From: Chitinophagales bacterium | GTDB lineage: Bacteria; Bacteroidota; Bacteroidia; Chitinophagales; CAIODY01 | Reading direction: 5' to 3' | Assembly (NCBI GenBank): GCA_947449695.1 | Contig: CANFST010000017.1 | Span: 1-53,044 of the forward strand | Length of the DNA: 53,044 nt | Shown: positions 44,101 through 50,574 of the stretch, one piece after another | Layout of the letters: every line of letters starts with the position of its first letter | Position numbering within the stretch: the stretch's first letter is position 1 | Translations under genes and position numbers: made by a program | Notes under the pieces: model-generated | The model's database searches: none | What the model was told of the DNA's origin: nothing | Seen by the model: the letters and a program-made list of their open reading frames with translations, nothing else

Positions 44101-44402
44101 AAAACAGAACGTTCAGCTTGCGCACCAATACTATCGTTGCCAATTCGCAAAGAAAAATTACCGCCAAAAGGACAAACTCTTGGGAAATTACCAAATGAAT
44201 CTAAAGCATTTCCTGACATAATAGTATGTCTTCCATTAACAACACCAAATGTTAAAGTATTGATTGGGCAACAACTACTTGTATAGCAATTCCAGCTATT
44301 CAAATTGCCACTTTCAACGCCCATAGTATTAAGCAGCGACTGAGATTTTGCCTGCCAACTGATGCAAACGAAAATCAATAAAAGTTTTATAAGCTTTTTC
44401 AT
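41139..44402 (-). CDS. T9SS-secreted multidomain protein with PKD, cadherin-like and dockerin-like regions
   Basis: 1087 residues with signal peptide (MKKLIKLLLIFVCISWQAKS). Order: N-terminal beta domain with several Cys (about 25-230), PKD-like domains (IQWNFGEPL ... NPSHQYLQGGNYTITQNL, about 320-385), a cadherin-like/Big_9-type domain (about 485-580, PPVAIDDTAF ... DTIKYVVCDNG), more PKD-like text, then two EF-hand-like dockerin segments (YPGDVDKNTLVNNFDIFNIG and DCNGDGIINASDTNAISLNY, about 745-830), a cohesin-like or beta region with VDTNTIQFQF, and a sorting domain (SLMPNPAENEFTI ... LPNGIYMVNIITNKGKVVKSLLIQ). It probably serves as a surface adhesin or scaffold. Confidence 0.82.
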   Translation of the reverse strand: MKKLIKLLLIFVCISWQAKSQSLLNTMGVESGNLNSWNCYTSSCCPINTLTFGVVNGRHTIMSGNALDSFGNFPRVCPFGGNFSLRIGNDSIGAQAERSVFLLNVDSNNYFMTVAYAAVVQLAGHSSSIASRFYFSVKDNSGNSIFNSSQCAACNNIPYPNNLQTSSINSSVQYLPWTQQIINLKNYIHQQVTFEIIAGDDSTGNQFGYGYFDLVSAGSLGANDSRCVGSNNVTIAAPSGFSSYQWFDTANTFLSNNQFLTITSSNWQTLVGKPYYVVCTPPVGAGIVDTIYWNIKPNLRAIPQGGFSASLLCDNELINFLDSSFINSTDPIASIQWNFGEPLNSNNQSTLANPSHQYLQGGNYTITQNLTSIYGCSSSYQKNIFINTAPKAHAGIDDSVCANQPIVLGASQVATGGSGNYTYQWSSTGNLFNSNIAHPIGLFSPLPSIPTISIIKVTDNSSQCFSSDTVSYSLKFNCTNHPPVAIDDTAFIAFSQTKLIDVLLNDIDNDGNQGLQGNLTTASVSIVGASFHGLVNLTGNQIQYSPLLDSTLNDTIKYVVCDNGQPNFCDTGMIVAHCFKSLKVHLGADLILCYGSNSTASIFPVSGGSSQLQYVWTPNINLSCTNCPNPHFQNLSSTSYQLKVIDLLTLQLDSDQIIVKIDSPKVSLGNDVSTTFNFPNTTLHAINQGSSNILTYNWSPLPTGVCINCSNPIYAPPVTTQVILSSLDINGCLAKDTIIIYACTADCVYPGDVDKNTLVNNFDIFNIGLGYGFTGAARLHPSNVWDGYPAQNWIDTVSFGLNAKFADCNGDGIINASDTNAISLNYNNVHTAFAQTNQLPIYVTLPHSVFRDSARIYCGISIGDNIKEGNDVYGFAFTFHFDPLVVDTNTIQFQFNTPNWLCTGNGDYLQILKYYRSQGAIDVGFVRNDRVGKRGFGNLATVTIDVQTGNIAGKLSNVIKDYILHCSISDIRIIDYKGNIIQSVASADSTTIEYKSTGIENIEWTKNVSLMPNPAENEFTIKASSDVSLKEISLQNVMGEVVRTLKFEHNNNQQQISLITQNLPNGIYMVNIITNKGKVVKSLLIQH

Positions 44403-44492
44403 TTTGGTTTATTTCGATGATACAAAACTTCACTTAATTAACCACTGTACCAATAACAATTTTAATTTATTCTACGCACTCACTTTTTTTGA

Positions 44493-44500
44493 TATTTTTG
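44493..44500 (+). promoter_or_regulatory. -7 box of the helical-repeat gene
   Basis: TATTTTTG, full match to TAnnTTTG, 33 nt before the ATG. Confidence 0.5.
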
Positions 44501-44533
44501 CATTGAAATTACCTAATAAAAATAAACTAAATT

Positions 44534-45952
44534 ATGCAAAACTCAAAAGTATTCAAATTGCTCTTTGCATTTACACATCAAGAGCGACAAAGATTTTTAG
44601 ACTTTTTAAAAAGTCCTTACTTCAACTTTAATGACGATATTATTAGATGTTTTGTTGCATTGCTGCCTTCGTTGCAAAAAACAAAACCGATTGAACAAAA
44701 TGAAGCAGAGCTTTGGAAAAAAATTTATGCTAATAAAAAATTTGACAAAGCTCGATTTCATAGAGTATGTTCCGATTTGCTAAAAGAAGCAGAAAGGTTT
44801 TTGGCATATTCTAGATTTGCGCAACAAAAATCGTTGCAGAATGCCTATTTGGCGCAATCACTCAACGAAAAAAAAATGATGCAGCATTTGCCGCACTTGT
44901 TAAAACAAGCCAAAATTCAACATCAAAAACAAATCTTTCACGATAGCGAATTTTATTATCAGCAATATTTAATTGAAGCCGAACAAAATAATTTTATCGA
45001 ACTCCAGAAAAAAAGAATGGATGATAAAAATCTGAAAACGGTGATGCATAATTTGGATGTTTTTTATCTGTCGAAAAAATTACAATACTGCATAGCTATT
45101 TTACACTATAAAAATCTTACATCGGTTGATTCTGAAATTGCATTGATGGATGAAATTTTAAGCCATTTGCATAAACGGGCATATGATGAATATCCTATCA
45201 TTCATGTACAATACATTATTCTTCAAACATTGATTGATAGCGATAATGAACAACATTTTCAGGATCTCAAATTGTTGTTTAAACGCAGCGATAACACCTT
45301 ACCGATGGAGTATTTAAAAGAGATTTATACTTTCTCTATTCAGTACTGTATCCGGAAAATAAATGCAGGCTTACTAAAATATTTTCAAGAAATTTTCAGT
45401 CTTTATAAAGAAGGTTTAAAGCAAAAAATACTCATTAACGATGGCGAAATTTCACCTTATGAATACAAGAATATAATTACAGTTGGATTAAGAGTTAACG
45501 AAACTGATTGGACAGAAAAATTTATCAATAATTACAGAAAATTACTGCCGCCTGAACATCAAGAAAACGCTTACACTTTTAATATCGCACGACTTTATTT
45601 TTTTCAAAAAAAATATGATGACGTTTTGAATTTATTACAACAAGTAGAATACAATGATGTATTTTATCTTTTAGATTCAAAAATCACATTATTAAAAACA
45701 TTTTATGAATTAAGAGAATTTGACTCACTTTCTGCTTTATTAGATAGCTTTAAAATGCTTCTTCGTCGAAAAAAAATAATTTCAGAGGAATACCGAATTA
45801 TATACACACGATTTGTGATGTTCTTAAAAAAATTGAGTCAAACTAATGAGAAAAAGAAGCTTATAGAATTAAAAGATGAACTTCGAAATGCAAAACAAGT
45901 GGCTGACATCGGATGGTTAAAAGAAAAGGTAGATTTGCTTATAAAATATTAA
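44534..45952 (+). CDS. cytoplasmic alpha-helical repeat protein of unknown function
   Basis: 472 residues, no signal peptide or transmembrane segment, very rich in K, L, F, Y and Q, and predicted all-helical in TPR-like pairs (for example NIARLYFFQKKYDDVLNLLQQ and ITLLKTFYELREFDSLSALL). The opening VFKLLFAFTHQERQRFLDFLKSPYFN is distinctive and I associate it with a lineage-restricted Bacteroidota family, but no function is known to me. Monocistronic. Confidence 0.75.
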   Translation: MQNSKVFKLLFAFTHQERQRFLDFLKSPYFNFNDDIIRCFVALLPSLQKTKPIEQNEAELWKKIYANKKFDKARFHRVCSDLLKEAERFLAYSRFAQQKSLQNAYLAQSLNEKKMMQHLPHLLKQAKIQHQKQIFHDSEFYYQQYLIEAEQNNFIELQKKRMDDKNLKTVMHNLDVFYLSKKLQYCIAILHYKNLTSVDSEIALMDEILSHLHKRAYDEYPIIHVQYIILQTLIDSDNEQHFQDLKLLFKRSDNTLPMEYLKEIYTFSIQYCIRKINAGLLKYFQEIFSLYKEGLKQKILINDGEISPYEYKNIITVGLRVNETDWTEKFINNYRKLLPPEHQENAYTFNIARLYFFQKKYDDVLNLLQQVEYNDVFYLLDSKITLLKTFYELREFDSLSALLDSFKMLLRRKKIISEEYRIIYTRFVMFLKKLSQTNEKKKLIELKDELRNAKQVADIGWLKEKVDLLIKY

Positions 45953-46021
45953 TCAAAAAATTTCAACAGCAAATAGTTAAAAAGAAATTGAAAGTGTGTT
46001 TTAGTTATATTTTAAAAAAGT

Positions 46022-46029
46022 TAGTTTTG
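46022..46029 (+). promoter_or_regulatory. -7 box of the PKD protein gene
   Basis: TAGTTTTG, full match to TAnnTTTG, 8 nt before the ATG at 46038. Confidence 0.5.
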
Positions 46030-46037
46030 TTGAACCA

Positions 46038-47369
46038 ATGAAAATTATTTTTTCTTCAAAAAAAATATTATTACTGCTTCTTTGCAGTTCAATGTTGCTT
46101 TCAAATGCAATACAAGCACAGGTTTGGATAAAAGCCAAAGGGACCCCTGTTAAAAAGAAAAAAGATGATTGGGATTATTCAACTCCCAAAAATCAGCCCA
46201 AAAAAGTTGAAGATGATTCACATGTGACCCCAATTGGTACCGTTCAACTTACCGCGTCTTTCGTTATGAATAAACGGGAAATGTGCCCTACAGATTCAGT
46301 AAAATTAACGTATCGTGGCAATGCACGAAGTTATAGCGATGCATTTTACAATTGGCAATTTCCAGATAGTTCAACTTTTAGTGAAGCCTCAGTTGGTGTA
46401 ATGTATTTGAAAATTAAAAAACCAGGCGTTTATCGCATAAGCATTAAATTGACTGGAGATGAATCAAAATACAGAGCGTCAAAAATTTATACTGATTCAA
46501 TTGAAGTTTTATCACCACCAAATTCATCATTTGAAATTGATAAAAAACAAGTTTGCAAAGGCGAAACTGTTGAAATAAATTATAACGGCGATAAAAAAAT
46601 CATAGAAACCTATACTAATTTTTCATGGACATTTGACGGCGGATTTCCATTTACTGAAAAAAACAACACTCATCAAAAAGTATTTTGGGATGTTCCATGT
46701 ACTGGCAATGGAATTATCATGAAAACAGTGAAACTAAGCACCACCAATCAGTTTGGATGCACTTCGGTTTCAAAACAACGTATTCGAATTATTTCGCCTA
46801 AAGCCGAAATTTCATTAAGCAACGAGCATCCTTGTAATGGAGAAGTGCTAAGTGTAAAAGCCATCACCTGTTTACGGGATGCTAACACAAAATATATTTG
46901 GGATTTTGGCTCGGGCATTGATGCCAATCCATCTATTCAAGGGGGTGAACAAAAAGTTGTTTATTATAACATAACAGATTACCCAACCTCCGACATGGTA
47001 AAATTGCAAGTAATTCAGGAAGGTTGTTACTCAAATATTGATTCGGTTTTTGTTGATATTTACCCATTAATATTAGCTGATTTTACAGTAAACAAAGATA
47101 CCCTGAATTCAGGTGGAACAGTAACTTTTAACATTGGCGATGTTTTCTCGTGTGACGGTGGTGGCGAAATAAAATACCAGTGGAAATTTCCTGATGGTAA
47201 TATTTTATCATCAAAAAATAATCGTGAGTATTCTGTTCGGTTTAATAATAACTATGGTTCGCCTGCAGTGGTTTATCCATCATTATACATTGTACAGGAT
47301 AAATGCAAGAGTCGTCCATTCACACTCCCACTCTACCTTTCCGACATCGGCACACCAACTGAAAAATAA
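46038..47369 (+). CDS. exported PKD-like-domain protein without a sorting tail
   Basis: 443 residues with signal peptide (cleavage after AIQAQ), a lysine-rich linker (GTPVKKKKDDWDYSTP), then about four Ig/PKD-like sandwiches with the usual FYNWQFPDSSTFS, FSWTFDGGFPF, YIWDFGSG and YQWKFPDGN cores. The C terminus (YLSDIGTPTEK) is not a T9SS sorting domain, so it probably stays in the periplasm or outer membrane, or is secreted with a partner. The next gene starts 18 nt downstream. Confidence 0.78.
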   Translation: MKIIFSSKKILLLLLCSSMLLSNAIQAQVWIKAKGTPVKKKKDDWDYSTPKNQPKKVEDDSHVTPIGTVQLTASFVMNKREMCPTDSVKLTYRGNARSYSDAFYNWQFPDSSTFSEASVGVMYLKIKKPGVYRISIKLTGDESKYRASKIYTDSIEVLSPPNSSFEIDKKQVCKGETVEINYNGDKKIIETYTNFSWTFDGGFPFTEKNNTHQKVFWDVPCTGNGIIMKTVKLSTTNQFGCTSVSKQRIRIISPKAEISLSNEHPCNGEVLSVKAITCLRDANTKYIWDFGSGIDANPSIQGGEQKVVYYNITDYPTSDMVKLQVIQEGCYSNIDSVFVDIYPLILADFTVNKDTLNSGGTVTFNIGDVFSCDGGGEIKYQWKFPDGNILSSKNNREYSVRFNNNYGSPAVVYPSLYIVQDKCKSRPFTLPLYLSDIGTPTEK

Positions 47370-47387
47370 TTTTTGAACTAATTTTTT

Positions 47388-49046
47388 ATGGAAAACAAAA
47401 GAAAATCTGTTGTCATCTGGTTGACAATAGTTACTATAGTCAGTTTTTTTCTTTCTTCATGTCACACAAAAACCAATGCTGATTTATTAGTTTTTAATGG
47501 CACAATCTATACCGTTGATAGTTCATTTTCGATAGCCGAAGCAATAGTAGTAAATAATAGAAAAATAATTTTTGTAGGTAAAAAAGAAGACGCAATAAAA
47601 AAATTTGTTTGTACCGACTCCTTAAATCTAAATGGCAAATATGTCTATCCGGCTTTTATTGATGCTCATGGTCATTTTTATGGTTTCGGATTAGAATTAA
47701 ATAAAGTTAATTTAATTAATTGCAAATCTTGGGATGAAGCTATTCAAATAACAAAAAACTTTGTAGTCCATCATCCCAATATTAATTGGATACAAGGAAG
47801 GGGCTGGGATCAAAACATTTGGGCCGATAAAAAATTTCCTGACAATAAGAAACTGAATGAATTGTTTCCAAATACACCCGTATTTTTGAGAAGAGTAGAT
47901 GGTCATGCTGGTATTGCCAACGACAAGGCTTTGGCATTGGCAAACATTACTTCTTTAACAAAAATTGCAGGTGGCGAAATTATTATTGCCAATGGAAAAC
48001 CAACAGGTTTGTTGATTGACAATGCGATGAATTTTGTAGAAAAAATTATTCCAACTCCCAACAAAAAACAAATTGTAACTGCTTTATTAGATGCACAAGA
48101 AAAATGTTTTGAAGCTGGTTTAACCACTGTAGCCGATGCTGGTTTGCCTTTAAATATTATTCAGCAAATGGATACATTGCAAAAAAACAATCTGCTCAAA
48201 ATGCGTATTTATGCTATGGTTGCCGATGATTCAATTTCAAAAAACTACTTTTTTCAACATGGAAAAATCAAAACCGATAAGCTAAATGTATGCAGCATGA
48301 AATATTATGCTGATGGCGCTTTAGGTAGCAGAGGGGCTTGCTTAAAACACGAATACGCTGACCGAAAAAATCACTTTGGTTTTTTACTCAACACAAAGAA
48401 ATATTTCGAAGAGCAAGCAAAAATTTGCTATGAAAAAGGATTTCAGATGAATGTACATTGTATTGGCGATTCGGCTAATGCAGTAATTTTAAAAATCATG
48501 GCAAATAAATTAAAATCAAAAAATAATCTTCGTTGGCGAATTGAACATGCTCAAATAATTGATACAATCGATTTGCATTACTTCGCTGATTTTTCAATTT
48601 TGCCTTCTATTCAACCAACATTTGCAACAAGCGATATGGATTGGGCTGAAACAAGAGTGGGTAAAAAATATTTTGCAGGTGGGTATTTACTGAAATCATT
48701 TTTAAAATATTGTTCGCAATTGCCTTTTGGTAGCGACTTCCCAATAGAAAGTTATTATCCTGTTGAAGGAATGTTTGCAGCTACAGAAAGAAAAAATCAT
48801 CTGCATTTACCAGAAAATGGATTTAAACCTGAAGAAGCAATTGGTATTATTGACGCTTTAAAAGGTTATACCATTTGGGCTGCATATGCCTGCAAAGAGG
48901 AAAATGAAAAGGGAAGTTTAGAGAAAAACAAAAATGCTGATTTTATAATTTTTGATTCCGACATTTTGAAAAACAAAAACAGCGATTTGTTTTTAGAAAA
49001 ACCCGAACAAACTTGGTTGGCTGGTGAAAGAGTTTTTAAAAAGTAA
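47388..49046 (+). CDS. YtcJ-type amidohydrolase lipoprotein
   Basis: 552 residues: lipoprotein-like N terminus (VSFFLSSC, lipobox LSSC) followed by an amidohydrolase family 3 TIM barrel. Metal ligands are visible: HGH in AFIDAHGHFYGFG, the active-site lysine region MKYYADGALGSRGA, His in MNVHCIGDSAN, His in RIEHAQIID, and Asp in FGSDFPIESYYP. Homologues are exported or cytosolic metal hydrolases with poorly known substrates. Co-directional with the PKD protein gene (18 nt); the last 11 nt overlap the convergent M28 gene. Confidence 0.88.
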   Translation: MENKRKSVVIWLTIVTIVSFFLSSCHTKTNADLLVFNGTIYTVDSSFSIAEAIVVNNRKIIFVGKKEDAIKKFVCTDSLNLNGKYVYPAFIDAHGHFYGFGLELNKVNLINCKSWDEAIQITKNFVVHHPNINWIQGRGWDQNIWADKKFPDNKKLNELFPNTPVFLRRVDGHAGIANDKALALANITSLTKIAGGEIIIANGKPTGLLIDNAMNFVEKIIPTPNKKQIVTALLDAQEKCFEAGLTTVADAGLPLNIIQQMDTLQKNNLLKMRIYAMVADDSISKNYFFQHGKIKTDKLNVCSMKYYADGALGSRGACLKHEYADRKNHFGFLLNTKKYFEEQAKICYEKGFQMNVHCIGDSANAVILKIMANKLKSKNNLRWRIEHAQIIDTIDLHYFADFSILPSIQPTFATSDMDWAETRVGKKYFAGGYLLKSFLKYCSQLPFGSDFPIESYYPVEGMFAATERKNHLHLPENGFKPEEAIGIIDALKGYTIWAAYACKEENEKGSLEKNKNADFIIFDSDILKNKNSDLFLEKPEQTWLAGERVFKK

Positions 49047-50271
49047 TTTCTTTTGTAATCAATTCAGTGCCACGTTTAAATTGAACATGGGTTGTATCTC
49101 CTTTTTTGTATTGATTTAAAGCTTTCATATAATCGTAAATATCCTTAATTTTTAATTCGCCCAATTGTAAAATAATATCTCCAGTCTGCAAACCAGCATT
49201 AGATGCAGGTTTATTGTCACTCACACCATCAATTCTTAATCCACCACTATTAAAAGCGTAATCGGGCATAATACCAAGTGTGACCTTAAATGTTGATTTG
49301 GATTGTTCCTTTTGCCTTGTTTTCATAAAGGTAAGTTTAGGTTGGTTATTGAGGTTGGATAAAATTTTAAAAACGTAATCAATTACTTTTACTTCACCAG
49401 CATAATTTATTTTTTCGGCTACATCACTAGGTTTGTGATAATCTTTATGTTGACCAGTGAAAAAATGTAAAACAGGAATATTTTTCAAGTAAAAAGAAGT
49501 ATGATCACTTGGACCGATACCTGAACTATCTTTCACTAATTTAAAACCAAATTGATTATTTTCTTCTACAATAGTATTTAATGAAGATGCCGTGCCAATG
49601 CCATAAACCAACAATTTATTACTATCATTTAATCTTCCAACCATATCGAAATTAATCATACAATCAATTTTAGTTAAATCAAATTCCGGATTGTCGCACC
49701 ACTTTTTTGAACCTAACAAACCCAATTCTTCTCCGCTAAAATGAATAAATAAAAAATTATAATTCCACTTTAAATTGCTGTTTCTAATTTTTTCAGCAAG
49801 CTCCATAACTGCTGCTGTTCCGCTTGCATTATCATCAGCACCATGATGTATTTTGCCTTCAGGATTTGCATCTAAGCTATTATGATTTTTCCCCAATCCT
49901 AAATGGTCGTAATGTGCCCCCAAAACAATAGTATAAGGTTGATGATTATCTAAAAATGCAACAATATTATTTGCATGAATGATTGCGCCATTTTTCTTAA
50001 GCGTATCATGTGGATTATTATTATAGAAACTTTCAAATGGTTGTAAATAATTTGAGTGTGCTGGTGCGATTCCAATTTTATGATAAAACTTTGAAATATA
50101 CTTGGCTGCTTTTTTTTCACCTTTGGTTGCAGTGCCCCTTCCCTCTAATTTATCACTTGCTAAAAAAGAAATATGTTGTTTTAGATTTACAGCGATAACT
50201 GAGTCAGTTTGAGCAAATGAAATTGAAAAAGATAAAAAAGATAAAAAAATCAGGATAAAAATCTTATTCAT
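49036..50271 (-). CDS. secreted M28-family metallopeptidase with PDZ domain
   Basis: 411 residues with signal peptide (ends SISFAQ). Zinc-aminopeptidase core: H120 in LGAHYDHLG, bridging D146 in HHGADDNASG, catalytic E181/E182 in FSGEELG, D209 in NFDMVGRL, and the last His in QHKDYHKPSD. A PDZ domain (about 325-405; GGLRIDGVSDNKPASNAGLQ, GDIILQLGELKI) follows, as in many Bacteroidota M28 enzymes. Likely periplasmic or surface peptide degradation. No sorting domain. A -7 box lies 4 nt before the ATG. Confidence 0.92.
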   Translation of the reverse strand: MNKIFILIFLSFLSFSISFAQTDSVIAVNLKQHISFLASDKLEGRGTATKGEKKAAKYISKFYHKIGIAPAHSNYLQPFESFYNNNPHDTLKKNGAIIHANNIVAFLDNHQPYTIVLGAHYDHLGLGKNHNSLDANPEGKIHHGADDNASGTAAVMELAEKIRNSNLKWNYNFLFIHFSGEELGLLGSKKWCDNPEFDLTKIDCMINFDMVGRLNDSNKLLVYGIGTASSLNTIVEENNQFGFKLVKDSSGIGPSDHTSFYLKNIPVLHFFTGQHKDYHKPSDVAEKINYAGEVKVIDYVFKILSNLNNQPKLTFMKTRQKEQSKSTFKVTLGIMPDYAFNSGGLRIDGVSDNKPASNAGLQTGDIILQLGELKIKDIYDYMKALNQYKKGDTTHVQFKRGTELITKEITF

Positions 50272-50275
50272 AATG

Positions 50276-50283
50276 CAAATTTA
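50276..50283 (-). promoter_or_regulatory. -7 box abutting the M28 peptidase start
   Basis: Minus-strand TAAATTTG (full match to TAnnTTTG) followed by only CATT and ATG. Confidence 0.5.
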
Positions 50284-50354
50284 ATAATTGAAAAAAGAGT
50301 CACCCAAAAAACTCACTTAAATATTGAATAATCAGCCTTTGAATCATTTAAAAT

Positions 50355-50390
50355 TAAAAAGCCTCGAAAAATATATTTCCAAGGCTTTTA
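50355..50390. terminator. second hairpin terminator after the adhesin gene
   Basis: AAAAGCCT (50357-50364) pairs with AGGCTTTT (50382-50389), with further A/T pairing inside the 17-nt loop and T-rich sequence following on the minus strand. Confidence 0.65.
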
Positions 50391-50488
50391 AATTGAAGTT
50401 GCGGGCTCAAAGTTCAATATTTCGAACCAATTTTTAAAGGATTTAGAAGAAATAATATGCTATTGCAAAGCATTTTATTAATCATAAA

Positions 50489-50524
50489 CAAAAAAGGGCT
50501 ACCGTGCTTTTAAACGATAGCCCT
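50489..50524 (-). terminator. terminator of the SprB-repeat adhesin gene
   Basis: On the minus strand GGGCTATCG (50523-50515) pairs with CGGTAGCCC (50504-50496), one mismatch, followed by six T. It lies about 50 bp after the adhesin stop. Apart from the two terminators and the M28 promoter, 50272-50574 shows no gene. Confidence 0.8.
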
Positions 50525-50574
50525 AACAATAAAACCACAAAGGAGTCATGAAATCTCCTTCCTCTTTTTGATTT

